Shown here in pieces: positions 1 through 9,144 of a stretch of 64,000 nt of DNA; positions within the stretch are counted from its first letter, which is position 1, and each line of letters begins with the position of its first letter. Origin of the DNA: Candidatus Saccharimonadota bacterium (GTDB lineage Bacteria; Patescibacteriota; Saccharimonadia; Saccharimonadales; Saccharimonadaceae); NCBI GenBank assembly GCA_017404325.1, contig JAFRCO010000007.1:1-64000 (forward strand), in the 5' to 3' direction. Under the pieces are notes generated by a model, which saw only the letters and a list, made by a program, of their open reading frames with translations, had not been told where the DNA came from and made no database searches. The position numbers were made by a program, and so were the translations under genes.

Positions 1-1
1 A

Positions 2-1333
2 ATTGAAAATGGTTTTGATTCTTATCATGTAGTTCCTGCAGCTTATACTAAAGTTGCTAGCTTTACTTCTACTACTGATTTAACACTAGGTTCTAAACTA
101 GAAACTACTTATGCAGCTTATATTTCTGGTACTCAGAGAGCTGATATATATAATGGTAAGGTTAAGTATACACTCGTACATCCAAGTAATGCAGACGCTC
201 CTAATTATGCAAGAGATTGTACGGCTGGTAAGATTTGTTATTGGCCAAATTCTTCCACTACAACGGATTCTATGGGAGACCAAACTGTTAGCTCTTCCGC
301 TACTGAAGTTACACTTTGGGCATCCAATTTCAAAAAACAAGGTTATGGTTTTGCTGGCTGGTCTACTACATTCGATTATTCAGACTTAAATGGTTTCTTG
401 GGACCGAATGAAGCCATTGATGATGCCACGATATTAGCTACTATTCAGTCTGAAGGCTTATCGCTTTATGCTTACTGGATTCCTTCAAATGGTAATCTTC
501 AAGGTTGGACTGGCTGTAATGCAATGAATATTGGGGACGTAACGGCTTTGACTGATACACGTGATAATGATACTTATGCTGTCGCCAAACTGGCTGATAA
601 TAAATGTTGGATAATTGAAAACTTGAGATTGGGTGATCGAAACGATAATAATGAGGTAATAGTATTGTCTTCTGATAACACAAATAATCCATCGCTTCCG
701 ATTGTAAACAGTAGAGATCAATCTACTGGCGAGGTTCTTACAAGTTCTAATTCGCTTTCAGCTTCACAAGACCCAAGCTCTAATCCGTGGTGCAGTACAA
801 CTAGTGTAGCCTGTTTTAATCAATCTTTGATATTTACTGGTAGTACTATGAACCCTGTGGCTAATATGACATATAGTTATCAGCAGAGTATTTATTCATA
901 TGGAAACAAATATAATTGGTATTCCGCTACAGCTGGGAATGGACTTTATGAAACAACTTGGTCTAATACGGTAGCAGAAGGTGACATTTGCCCATATGGT
1001 TGGCGTTTGCCGAGAGGAGGGTTAAAAAGTACTGGTTTAAATAACAATGATTTTTATGTTCTGAGTTTGGAAGTTATTGGTTCTCCTCCTGGTAATTATA
1101 ACTCTTCTAATCAACCTAGCTGGAGCAATAATAATAACACTGAAGGTACTGATGCTTCTGAGGCTATTAGAAAATTCCCGAACAATATGATTCCTGGTTC
1201 GCTTTGGTCGTTATCGGCATGGGCAAATTATGGTTCCTTTGCTTTCACGGTTGGCTATGATGGGGTAATCCCGGCAACTCAAAATTATTCAAAGTCTAAT
1301 GGATATATGATTAGATGTATAGCCAGTTATTAA
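2..1333 (+). CDS. FISUMP-type surface protein, 5' partial
   Basis: The frame is open from base 2, so the gene starts before the window; the ATG at 272 is internal. I see an InlB/Listeria-Bacteroides-like segment (YGFAGWSTTFDY) followed by a Fibrobacter succinogenes major paralogous domain (FISUMP-like) with KCWIIENLRLG, a CPYGWRLP box and a C-terminal MIRCIAS. The residues seen are Ser/Thr/Asn-rich, as in exported adhesin-like proteins. It ends in this domain without a sortase motif, and a strong terminator follows. It is paralogous in architecture to the next gene. The role (surface or host contact) is inferred only from the family and the exported style. The signal peptide, if any, lies outside the window. 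Confidence 0.8.
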   Translation: MENGFDSYHVVPAAYTKVASFTSTTDLTLGSKLETTYAAYISGTQRADIYNGKVKYTLVHPSNADAPNYARDCTAGKICYWPNSSTTTDSMGDQTVSSSATEVTLWASNFKKQGYGFAGWSTTFDYSDLNGFLGPNEAIDDATILATIQSEGLSLYAYWIPSNGNLQGWTGCNAMNIGDVTALTDTRDNDTYAVAKLADNKCWIIENLRLGDRNDNNEVIVLSSDNTNNPSLPIVNSRDQSTGEVLTSSNSLSASQDPSSNPWCSTTSVACFNQSLIFTGSTMNPVANMTYSYQQSIYSYGNKYNWYSATAGNGLYETTWSNTVAEGDICPYGWRLPRGGLKSTGLNNNDFYVLSLEVIGSPPGNYNSSNQPSWSNNNNTEGTDASEAIRKFPNNMIPGSLWSLSAWANYGSFAFTVGYDGVIPATQNYSKSNGYMIRCIASY

Positions 1334-1341
1334 TTTAGTTA

Positions 1342-1367
1342 AATAAGCCCCGTAGGGCTTATTTTTT
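1342..1367 (+). terminator. Rho-independent terminator
   Basis: AATAAGCCC, loop CGTA, GGGCTTATT, then a T-run. It follows the partial FISUMP gene by 8 bp. Confidence 0.9.
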
Positions 1368-1499
1368 AGCGGCCGTTTTTGAGGCGAGGATGTTTCCTTT
1401 TGTCGCTGTGTTTATGATTATTATTGCGGTTTTGTTTTGAAACCACTTTCATTTTACATTTTCTTGCCATGGAGGAATTATAACATATTTAATAGGTAC

Positions 1500-1527
1500 T
1501 TGACAAATAAATTAAGAAGTGTATTAT
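1500..1527 (+). promoter_or_regulatory. Sigma70-type promoter of surface-protein gene
   Basis: TTGACA (1500-1505), 16-bp spacer, TATTAT (1522-1527). This gives a leader of about 35 nt and a Shine-Dalgarno AAGG before the ATG at 1569. The rest of the 235-bp gap (1368-1499) holds nothing I recognise. Confidence 0.65.
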
Positions 1528-1568
1528 GGAAGCATAAAGGTTATACAAAGACAAACAAGGAAAATAAA

Positions 1569-3731
1569 ATGCAAATACGTAAAAAGAGAGCACTACTGAG
1601 ACTCACTGCTTTGGTGTTTGTTTTGTTTTTGGTAGTTTTGGGAGTTAGTAAGTTTATAAACAATGTAGAAGATTCTAGAGCTATTGCTTGCAATCCTAAT
1701 GCAACAGGCATTGACAATGCGGTTTGTTTGCAGGATATGAATGATAGTGTAAAAGCTAGTATGACAGTAGAAGTTCCATATGCGCTAGAAGATTCTCGAG
1801 ACGGGACGCCTTATCAGATTACGAAACTTAGTGATGGAAATGTGTGGATGACACAGAATTTATCTCTCGGAACGATTAGTTCGACAATCGCTTTAAGCGC
1901 TGCCGATACGGATATTAGCATGGGCTCTTCTTTCACTACTTTGCCGGTGGCGGAAGCTAGAACAGATCTTGATTATTACTCGGTGCATGGTGGTTTTATC
2001 GAAGGGGGTGAAAAGTATATTATATTTGGTGGTGCAGGTTCTCCTAGAGATATCGTAAGAGATTATGGAAGTAGCCATTATCGCATAGGGAATGCTTATC
2101 CATGGACGATAGCAACTGCTCAAACTACTAACTATGTCGAGCCGTCAAATCAGACTGGGATAAATCCAGCGCCTACTGATTCGATTTGTCCAGCGGGTTG
2201 GAAATTGCCAAGCCAGACTGAATATAGAAATCTTTTAGTAGCATATGATTTATTCTTAGAAGATGAGGAAGCGGGGACGGAAGGTTCTGAGACGACGTCG
2301 GCGGCATTAAGGGCTGCACCATTCTTCTTTATCAGAAGTTTCCCTTATCTATTAGGAACGGAAGGTCATTATTGGACGAGTACTACTGCGGTTGAAACGG
2401 AGGGTAATCTTAGTTATTATGTGGCAAGGGTGTTTTTCTTAAGTAAAGATGAATCGGGGTCGAGCTATAGGACTGATGATATTGGTAGTGCGGCTGATGC
2501 AGTGCGATGTGTCGCGCGCCCGGATTCGAGCTTTTCTTATACATTGTCGTATAATTTAAACGGCGCTTCTGGGGCGGTGGAAAGTAATACTAAAACTAGT
2601 AGTCATAAACAAGTCGATATGGTAGTGTCGAACGCAGAGCCGACTTGGGCGCACCATAGGTTTTTAGGTTGGGCAGATTCATCTAGCGCAACTACGGCGA
2701 ATTATGAAGGCGGAGATACGATTGCACTAGGTGGAAATAGGACTTTATATGCGGTGTGGGAAGTGATAGTTTCGGATCAGGTAGTGTCGTTTGAGGAAGA
2801 TTATATTACTAAGACTTATGGCGACAGTAGCTTTACGAATGTAGCTACGACGGATGGAGATGGAACTATAACTTATAGCTCGAATAATACGGACGTAGCA
2901 GAAGTAGATTCTAGCACTGGTTTGGTAACGATAAGAGGTGCAGGAACTGCTACGATTACGGCTACTGCTGCTGAGACTGTTTATTATAGGCCAGCTTCAG
3001 ATACGTATACTTTAATTGTAAATAAAAAGACTTCGACTGCTCCGGCAGAAATTTCTGAAATAAAAAATGGCTATGTGACTGACGCGTTGTCTACAATTAC
3101 TCTTAATACTCCAGGTTTGATTTGGAAAGATAGTACAACAAGAATAGAAGAAGGAGCTAATCGGTACAAGGTTTATTACATAGAAAATGGTGACGAAGAT
3201 AACTATACGGCTGAACTCTTTGAAATTGTTGTGAATGGCGAGCGTAGAGTTTATACAGTAGTAGATGGTGATGGACAAACATATACTCTAAAGGGAGAAC
3301 AAGAAAGAATAAGCTTCATAGTAGATGTAGATTATAGTTTGTTTGAGGAGGGTGGAGTAGTTTATGTTGATAGTGATTTATTAGATTCGGATAATTATAC
3401 TGTAGAGTTTGATGAAGAGAACCATGTCGTAGTAATAAGTTTATTGAGTAGTTATCTTGAGACATTAAATGCAGGTAAATATAACTTATCGGTATACTTC
3501 AATGATGGTGGTATAGCTAAAGCTAGTTTTGCGGTAATAGCAGCAGAAGAAGAGGAAGAGGAAGAAGAAGAAAATATACCGGTGCCAAATACTGGTAGCA
3601 TGAAGACTGGTGGACGTAATGCTAGTAGCGATATATTGTTCTATATATTCCCTGGAGGGGTAGTGATAGCGTTATTTGTTGTTAGATATATATATCGTGC
3701 GAGAAAAACGCACCGAAAGTTTGAGTGGTAG
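1569..3731 (+). CDS. FISUMP / InlB-repeat / Ig-like wall-anchored surface protein
   Basis: I chose the ATG at 1569 (AAGG 9 nt upstream, then Lys/Arg residues and a hydrophobic signal segment at about residues 7-30) over an in-frame ATG at 1437 that lies upstream of the promoter. The 720-residue product has a FISUMP domain (VWMTQNLSLG, CPAGWKLPS, ending VRCVARP), an InlB B-repeat (HRFLGWAD...LYAVWEV), a BIG2/Ig-like segment (STGLVTIRGAGTATIT), an acidic Glu run, VPNTG at about 672, a transmembrane helix and an Arg/Lys-rich tail. This fits a sortase-like anchor with a relaxed LPxTG motif. It is probably displayed on the cell surface. The ligand is unknown. Confidence 0.85.
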   Translation: MQIRKKRALLRLTALVFVLFLVVLGVSKFINNVEDSRAIACNPNATGIDNAVCLQDMNDSVKASMTVEVPYALEDSRDGTPYQITKLSDGNVWMTQNLSLGTISSTIALSAADTDISMGSSFTTLPVAEARTDLDYYSVHGGFIEGGEKYIIFGGAGSPRDIVRDYGSSHYRIGNAYPWTIATAQTTNYVEPSNQTGINPAPTDSICPAGWKLPSQTEYRNLLVAYDLFLEDEEAGTEGSETTSAALRAAPFFFIRSFPYLLGTEGHYWTSTTAVETEGNLSYYVARVFFLSKDESGSSYRTDDIGSAADAVRCVARPDSSFSYTLSYNLNGASGAVESNTKTSSHKQVDMVVSNAEPTWAHHRFLGWADSSSATTANYEGGDTIALGGNRTLYAVWEVIVSDQVVSFEEDYITKTYGDSSFTNVATTDGDGTITYSSNNTDVAEVDSSTGLVTIRGAGTATITATAAETVYYRPASDTYTLIVNKKTSTAPAEISEIKNGYVTDALSTITLNTPGLIWKDSTTRIEEGANRYKVYYIENGDEDNYTAELFEIVVNGERRVYTVVDGDGQTYTLKGEQERISFIVDVDYSLFEEGGVVYVDSDLLDSDNYTVEFDEENHVVVISLLSSYLETLNAGKYNLSVYFNDGGIAKASFAVIAAEEEEEEEEENIPVPNTGSMKTGGRNASSDILFYIFPGGVVIALFVVRYIYRARKTHRKFEW

Positions 3732-3761
3732 ATTAGCGATAATTATGATATAATATGGAGC

Positions 3762-3847
3762 GGAAAGGTGGCCGAGTGGTTTATGGCACTGGTCTTGAAA
3801 ACCAGAGAGTGAAAGCTCCGCAGGTTCGAATCCTGTCCTTTCCGCCA
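3762..3847 (+). tRNA. tRNA-Ser(UGA)
   Basis: Acceptor GGAAAGG pairs with CCTTTCC, discriminator G and encoded CCA. Anticodon stem CTGGT/ACCAG has loop CTTGAAA (anticodon UGA), with a long class II variable arm. Unusually, the T-run expected after CCA is not adjacent. It follows a second copy of the tRNA 3' end 65 bp downstream. Confidence 0.95.
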
Positions 3848-3891
3848 GAATATAGTAATGCGCGGCAAGAGCCGGATTCGAATCTTCGATG

Positions 3892-3912
3892 CGAATCCTG
3901 TCCTTTCCGCCA
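3892..3912 (+). repeat. Duplicate of tRNA-Ser 3' end (T-loop to CCA)
   Basis: These 21 bp are identical to 3827-3847, the tRNA-Ser segment from the T-loop CGAATCC through CCA. The 44 bp between copies (3848-3891) is not tRNA, but its GGATTCG (around 3873) pairs with CGAATCC of the second copy. The T-run that should terminate the tRNA follows this copy, so the 65-bp unit looks inserted between tRNA and terminator. It resembles an attachment-site footprint. Confidence 0.8.
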
Positions 3913-3926
3913 TTTTTTATTGAAGA

Positions 3927-6311
3927 CTAGTTGATTTCGACTTCTGAAGGAGTGATAGTTAAAGTAGAGCCGGGGGTAGCGGCGCCGGAAAGAATAGCGG
4001 CGGCAACAATATTTTCGACGGTTTTTTGGACAAGGCGACGCATTGGGCGGGCGCCCATTTTTGGATCGTAACCTTTTTCGAGAAGAATCTGTTTTGCTTC
4101 GGGGCTAACATTAACAGCGATTTTTTGTGGCTCGAGAGTTCTGTTGGTTGAGGCGATGATGAGATCGAGGATTTGGGTCAAGTCTTCTTTTGATAAAGGT
4201 TTAAATAGACAAATTTCGTCAAAACGGTTTAAGAATTCGGGTTTGAATTCGTTCGAGCTAATTAGCTTCTCAAGAAATTCTTCTTTAAAATCTTCAATTT
4301 TTTCGCCAGCGGTAATTTTTTCGCGGATTTCGTTGGCACCGGCATTCGAAGTTGCGATAATGATGCTATCGCGAAAACTGACTTCACGGTTTTTTTCATC
4401 ACGAAGAATACCTTCGTCTAGGACTTGGAGTAGAGTGGTAAGAACGGAAGGATGAGCTTTTTCGATTTCATCTAGAAGAACGACAGAAAATGGTTGTTTC
4501 ATAATTTGAGCGGTTAAACTGAGGGCGTCAGAAGCGCCGTCTTTAATAAGTCGCGAGACGTCTGAAGATGAAACAAATTCATTCATGTCTAAACGAACGA
4601 CATTTTCTTCGCCATTAAAGTAGACTTCGGAAAGAGTTTTTGCAAGTTCGGTTTTTCCGACGCCGGTTGGGCCAAGGAAGAGGAAAGTACCAATTGGACG
4701 GTTTTTATTTTTAACACCAGCTCCAGCACGACGAAGAGCATTGGCTACAGCAGAGACGGCTTCTTTTTGGTCGACCATGCGTTCGTGAATTAGAGATTCA
4801 AGATTTAATAGTTTTTCACGTTCTTCTTTGTTTTCGGTGACTTTAACTTTTACGCCGTAGGATTTTTCAACAGCAGTTTGGACAGAGTTTTCGGTAACGA
4901 GGCCGTTAACCGCATAGCTTGCGGAGGATTCTAGTAGGAGTTTGGCTTTTCCAGGCATTTCAATGTCGTGGATATATTGTTCACTAAGACGATAGGCTTC
5001 GAGAAGTGAACGATAAGTATAAACAACGTTTTTGTTGCGCTCAAAGAAAGGAACTTGGTCCATTAAAATTTTAATAGTTTCTTCTCGACTTGATGGAGTG
5101 ACGACGATTTTGTTTAATGAATTGGCGAGAGCAGAGTTCTTTGCAGAGATTTCAAGGAATTTTTGGTCATCCATAATAAGGATCATACGAATTTTGCCGG
5201 CTTCAAGGACTGGAGTTAAGAGGTTTGCTATATCGACAGAGCCAGGACCTTCTTCGAAGAAAAGGTGAGCATTATCAAGACAGAGAATAATATTTTTTGC
5301 AGAATAAATTTCGTTTAAAATTTTAATCATTAAGTATTCAATTTCACCACGGTTCCTTGCGGCGGAGATGAGGCTTGGAGCGTCAAGGGAATAAATTTGA
5401 CGGAATTTTAATGAGTTAGGAATTTTCGAATCAGCATTCATTAAAGTTTCGGCGAATGAATTAACAAGAGTAGAACGGCCGGAGCCATAAGAACCGACCA
5501 GGGCGATGTTTTGGCGTCCGGTTGTTGTAAAGGTGTGAATGATTTTTTGAATTATTTCGGCATTCTCGGCTTGTTGGATTTTGTTATTGAGACCGGTGTA
5601 GCGATTCGAGAGGTTGACTGCAAATCGTTGTAAAGTTGGAGTAAAGCCGAAAGCAAAATCGCGGGCAATGCCACCAGAATGGATTGGTCGGTTATTATTT
5701 TTGACTAGGCCATGTAAATAATTAAACCAAATTATGCCTTGGTATAAATCGGAGATAGTAAGTTTTAGTTGGTTTAATAGCTGTTCGTAGTTTGGGAGAT
5801 TTTCAATAATAGCGGTGGCTAGAATAGCTCCAGTAATTTCTTCGGAGTTGGTTTTTTCGCGAATGGTTTTTGCTGTGTCGTAAATTGGTTCGACGGATTT
5901 CGGAAGAAAATCTTTAATGTTTTCAAAGAACGGAATCGGCAGGCCAAAGCGAACCATGAGAAAAGTTCCGCTTTGGGTTCTCGGAATGATTCTAATTAAA
6001 TCGGACGGGATGAGGTTTTTATTCAAAAGAGTTAGTAAATCTTCAGAAACTAAGTCGGTAAAGGCTTTTGATTTTTTAATAGGAATTTCGTTGAGATGAT
6101 TTTGGATCCAGAAGAATAACATAAGTGGTAAAGCGGAAAAGCCGAGAAGCGTCCAACCGAAGCTGTTTTTAAAATAGAGAAGAATTCCGCCGCCGATGAT
6201 GAGAATGGAAGAAATAACAACACACAAAGCTAAAACTGGTGGAGTATAAAAGATTTTTTTCTGGTAGGCTCTTTTAACGCGAGGATTTTTGGGATCAAAA
6301 CTATTGTTCAT
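3927..6311 (-). CDS. Membrane-anchored Clp-like tandem AAA+ ATPase
   Basis: 794 residues: two N-terminal transmembrane segments (about 23-70), a helical region, then two AAA+ modules of the ClpA/ClpB/ClpC class. Module 2 is canonical: GPTGVGKT (547-554), VLLDEIEKAHP (from 611), sensor ATSNAG, and FKPEFLNRFD. Module 1 is degenerate: the Walker A is GSYGSGRST, with Arg (279) where Lys is expected, and the Walker B is CLDNAH instead of a DE pair. Only module 2 is likely to hydrolyse ATP. Clp ATPases unfold proteins, and the anchor suggests action at the inner face of the membrane. I see no clear ClpP-docking loop. It overlaps the upstream small membrane gene by 4 bp, so the two are probably co-transcribed and may work together. 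Confidence 0.85.
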   Translation of the reverse strand: MNNSFDPKNPRVKRAYQKKIFYTPPVLALCVVISSILIIGGGILLYFKNSFGWTLLGFSALPLMLFFWIQNHLNEIPIKKSKAFTDLVSEDLLTLLNKNLIPSDLIRIIPRTQSGTFLMVRFGLPIPFFENIKDFLPKSVEPIYDTAKTIREKTNSEEITGAILATAIIENLPNYEQLLNQLKLTISDLYQGIIWFNYLHGLVKNNNRPIHSGGIARDFAFGFTPTLQRFAVNLSNRYTGLNNKIQQAENAEIIQKIIHTFTTTGRQNIALVGSYGSGRSTLVNSFAETLMNADSKIPNSLKFRQIYSLDAPSLISAARNRGEIEYLMIKILNEIYSAKNIILCLDNAHLFFEEGPGSVDIANLLTPVLEAGKIRMILIMDDQKFLEISAKNSALANSLNKIVVTPSSREETIKILMDQVPFFERNKNVVYTYRSLLEAYRLSEQYIHDIEMPGKAKLLLESSASYAVNGLVTENSVQTAVEKSYGVKVKVTENKEEREKLLNLESLIHERMVDQKEAVSAVANALRRAGAGVKNKNRPIGTFLFLGPTGVGKTELAKTLSEVYFNGEENVVRLDMNEFVSSSDVSRLIKDGASDALSLTAQIMKQPFSVVLLDEIEKAHPSVLTTLLQVLDEGILRDEKNREVSFRDSIIIATSNAGANEIREKITAGEKIEDFKEEFLEKLISSNEFKPEFLNRFDEICLFKPLSKEDLTQILDLIIASTNRTLEPQKIAVNVSPEAKQILLEKGYDPKMGARPMRRLVQKTVENIVAAAILSGAATPGSTLTITPSEVEIN

Positions 6312-6688
6312 AGGTTAACTCCAAAAATAGTTAAGATGATACCAAGTATGGGGAAGAAAGGAATGAGTGGCCAAAGAATAATAAGTAAGAGACCAAGAAT
6401 ACCGCTTACTACAATGATAAATAAGCCGATGACAAGAAGGATGAGGCGTGAAGAAAAACCAATAATACGAGAGATTAAGCGATCTATAAACATTTGGAAC
6501 TTTAAATCTAGTGAAGCGTCGGTACCGGCAGTTTCAGCTGAGATTTGGCGGAATGGTTTAAATAAAGTACGGATTAAAGAATCCATTGAAAAAAAATCAG
6601 TAATGCTGGAAAAACCAATTCGAATTTTTTCGATAAAGACTTTCCAACCCTGAGCGTACCACCAGAAAAAAACTTCCGCTAATGTCAT
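6308..6688 (-). CDS. Small membrane protein upstream of Clp-like ATPase
   Basis: 126 residues with an aromatic N-terminus (FFWWYAQGWK), an amphipathic middle, and two long hydrophobic helices (about 70-125) separated by WPLIPFFP. I do not recognise the family. The stop overlaps the start of the Clp-like gene (ATGA-type), so translational coupling is likely. The start sits 6 nt after an extended -10 box on the minus strand, predicting a leaderless transcript. The conserved-looking operon suggests a partner or membrane adaptor of the ATPase (inference). Confidence 0.75.
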   Translation of the reverse strand: MTLAEVFFWWYAQGWKVFIEKIRIGFSSITDFFSMDSLIRTLFKPFRQISAETAGTDASLDLKFQMFIDRLISRIIGFSSRLILLVIGLFIIVVSGILGLLLIILWPLIPFFPILGIILTIFGVNL

Positions 6689-6694
6689 GTATAT

Positions 6695-6700
6695 ATTATA
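6695..6700 (-). promoter_or_regulatory. Leaderless extended -10 promoter, minus strand
   Basis: TGA-TATAAT read on the minus strand, 6 nt before the ATG at 6688. It is divergent from the box at 6719. Confidence 0.7.
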
Positions 6701-6718
6701 TCATGATAATGTTTATGC

Positions 6719-6724
6719 TATAAT
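6719..6724 (+). promoter_or_regulatory. Leaderless extended -10 promoter of pilB
   Basis: TGC-TATAAT ending 7 nt before the ATG at 6732. No Shine-Dalgarno lies between, so transcription should begin at or next to the start codon. Confidence 0.75.
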
Positions 6725-6731
6725 TATTAAT

Positions 6732-8354
6732 ATGGATGAAAAAGAGATCCAGTTGAAGCGACGCGAGAATGAAGAACAGGCGACCGCAGGGCGGGCGCGG
6801 ATTTTAGGGTTACCTTATTTAGACACAAGGGATTTTGAAAAAGAAATTCCTTTAACGATGGATTTGATTGACATTGAGGAAATGCATCGGGATTATATTA
6901 TTCCGTTGCAAAGAGGTGGTGGAGAGGAACATTACCAATTCATGGTAACAAGCCAGACGCCGCGGACTTTGATTGAAAAAATGCAGCGAGAATATTCAGA
7001 CGATGGCGAAAGGGTGGATTTTTTCTTGATTTCAAATTCAGCGTACAAAGTTTTTATGTTGCGTTATGATCCGCCGAAAGAAGTAGTTTACGATGATATC
7101 AAAATTGGTGGTGAGGGAGATTCAGAAACAATTGCTAGCGTTTCGCAAACTCTTGCGACGGTTTCTCCGGATAAGATTTTTGACTTTTTATTAGACCAAG
7201 CAGATATGCTAGGTGCTTCGGATATCCATATCGAGAATCTACGTGGGGAAATTCGGATTCGAATGCGCGTGGACGGTCTTTTGCATCCAGTTGCAACAAT
7301 TGACAAAGACAAGCACCGAATTATTATGGGTGAACTTTCGTCGCGAGCTAATGTTTCGACGGCTTCGAATAAACCACAATCTGGCCATATGCAGAAAGAA
7401 GTGATGCGAGATGGCTCTTCACATATGCTAAATATTAGGGTAGAAACGATTCCGACAATGTATGGCCAAGATGCAGTGCTCAGGTTATTTAACTTTGACG
7501 AGTCGCTACTTAATTTAGATTTATTAGGGCTTTCAAAAGAAGAGCGTGCAGAGATTGATGAAGTGATTTCACATCCACGCGGGTTAGTTTTAATGGTAGG
7601 TCCGACTGGTTCAGGAAAATCAACGACGCTATATTCAATGTTGAATGCTTTGAATACGTCGGATAAAAAGATAATTACGCTAGAAGATCCGATTGAATAT
7701 GGAATTACAGGCATTTCGCAGATTCCAATCAATACAAATGCGGGGGGGTCGTTTGCGGAGGGACTTCGTTCGGTGCTTCGTTTAGATCCGGATGTAGTAA
7801 TGGTTGGCGAGATTCGAGATGCAGATACGGCGAAGACGGCAATTCAGGCTTCGATTACTGGTCATTTGGTATTATCATCGTTCCATGCCGGCTCTTCGGC
7901 GGCAGCTTTTTCTAGAATGATTGATTTGATTGGAGTGAATCCGATTTTTTCAACATCGATTCGGTTAGTGATTGCACAGAGATTAATTCGTAAATTGTCG
8001 AATTCGAAGAAGCAAAGACCAGCGACTGAAGCAGAAATAAAGTATATTCGAGAAGTTCTGAAGGGAATTCCGGAGGATGTTTTGAGTGACTATAATTTAG
8101 AATCGCCGATTCTTTGTGATCCGGTGGAAACAGAAGATGAACCGTTTGGGTTTAATGGACGAACTTTGATTATGGAACAACTAGTAGTTTCAGAAGATAT
8201 CCAGGCATTTATTCGAGGAGATGTGGCGGATATTAATACAAAGGCGATTGAAGATGCAGCGAGAAAAAATGGAATGTTGACATTAGAGCAAAAGGGAGTT
8301 TTGGCAGTGTTGCGTGGGGAGACAACCTTAGAAGAAATTTCGCGCGTTATATAA
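6732..8354 (+). CDS. pilB: Type IV pilus / type II secretion assembly ATPase (PilB/GspE family)
   Basis: I chose the ATG at 6732 because the -10 box at 6719 would exclude an upstream ATG at 6687. The product has 540 residues. The N-terminal half has the GSPII_E-type fold preceding the NTPase (DIHIENLRGEIRIRMRVDG). The motor has Walker A GPTGSGKST (about 290), the Asp box with ITLEDPIEYG, and a Walker B region DPDVVMVGEIRD. The C-terminal tetracysteine zinc motif of classical PilB is absent; I find only a single Cys there. The protein powers pilus extension or pseudopilus assembly at the cytoplasmic membrane. Likely clients are the GFTLVE pilins at 14.3-17.5 kb. No PilC or PilT is in the window. 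Confidence 0.93.
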   Translation: MDEKEIQLKRRENEEQATAGRARILGLPYLDTRDFEKEIPLTMDLIDIEEMHRDYIIPLQRGGGEEHYQFMVTSQTPRTLIEKMQREYSDDGERVDFFLISNSAYKVFMLRYDPPKEVVYDDIKIGGEGDSETIASVSQTLATVSPDKIFDFLLDQADMLGASDIHIENLRGEIRIRMRVDGLLHPVATIDKDKHRIIMGELSSRANVSTASNKPQSGHMQKEVMRDGSSHMLNIRVETIPTMYGQDAVLRLFNFDESLLNLDLLGLSKEERAEIDEVISHPRGLVLMVGPTGSGKSTTLYSMLNALNTSDKKIITLEDPIEYGITGISQIPINTNAGGSFAEGLRSVLRLDPDVVMVGEIRDADTAKTAIQASITGHLVLSSFHAGSSAAAFSRMIDLIGVNPIFSTSIRLVIAQRLIRKLSNSKKQRPATEAEIKYIREVLKGIPEDVLSDYNLESPILCDPVETEDEPFGFNGRTLIMEQLVVSEDIQAFIRGDVADINTKAIEDAARKNGMLTLEQKGVLAVLRGETTLEEISRVI

Positions 8355-8362
8355 TAATATGG

Positions 8363-8368
8363 TATAAT
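8363..8368 (+). promoter_or_regulatory. Leaderless extended -10 promoter
   Basis: TGG-TATAAT ending 7 nt before the ATG at 8376. Confidence 0.7.
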
Positions 8369-8375
8369 ATAGCCC

Positions 8376-9125
8376 ATGAGTGAAAAAGTAGTTTCTGACT
8401 ATAATGGTTATGATTATAAAAAAATTTTTTGGGAAGAGGCGGATCGCGAATATGAGGATCAAGCAGACAGAATGGCGATTCGAAAATTGTTACCAAAAAG
8501 GATGGAAAAGTTCGCGGATATTGGTGGGGGATATGGGCGACTTGCGGCTGAATATCTAAAACGAGCGCATAAGGTTTACATTTTTGATTATTCGAAGACA
8601 GAGCTTCAGCAGGCAAAAGAGATCTATGGTGATAAGATTGAGACGAAAGTCGGAGATATTTACAAGTTGCCGTTTAAAGATAATGAATTAGATGGATTGA
8701 TGATGGTTCGTGTTACTCATCATTTGAAATATATGAACAAAGCGATGTCAGAACTTTATCGAGTTTTGAAGCCGGGCGGAGTAGCGGTAATTGAAGTTGC
8801 GAATAAAAGAACTTTACCAAAGATGGCAAGATTTGTAACTGGTCGTAGTAAAGTAAATCCGTTTGATAAGAAGGTGGCTAATTATAAGGAAATTTCGGCG
8901 AATGGATTTTATAATTATCATCCGAAGTATGTTGAAGAAATATTTGATAAAGTTGGATTTACGACAGAAAAAGTTCTTTCAGTGTCGAATTTTAGAAACA
9001 AGGGTCTAAAGAAAATCTTTAAGACTAACAATTTGGTAAAAATGGAAGATAAGGCTCAATCGGTCTTAGCGCCGATTCGATTTGCGCCGTCGATTTATTA
9101 TAAGTTGAGAAAACCAGAGAAATAG
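8376..9125 (+). CDS. Class I SAM-dependent methyltransferase
   Basis: 249 residues. Motif I is FADIGGGYGRLAAEY (about 47-61), with an acidic residue for the SAM ribose at IFDYSK, then KVGDIYKLPF and the motif IV-V region DGLMMVRVTHHL...LKPGGVAVIEV, as in UbiE/COQ5-type methyltransferases (Methyltransf_11 fold). The substrate cannot be read from the sequence. It is a single gene between pilB and tRNA-Arg with its own leaderless promoter. The C-terminal 90 residues are basic and could contact a lipid head group or nucleic acid, which is speculation. Confidence 0.85.
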   Translation: MSEKVVSDYNGYDYKKIFWEEADREYEDQADRMAIRKLLPKRMEKFADIGGGYGRLAAEYLKRAHKVYIFDYSKTELQQAKEIYGDKIETKVGDIYKLPFKDNELDGLMMVRVTHHLKYMNKAMSELYRVLKPGGVAVIEVANKRTLPKMARFVTGRSKVNPFDKKVANYKEISANGFYNYHPKYVEEIFDKVGFTTEKVLSVSNFRNKGLKKIFKTNNLVKMEDKAQSVLAPIRFAPSIYYKLRKPEK

Positions 9126-9144
9126 GGTATAATATAGTAACGGC

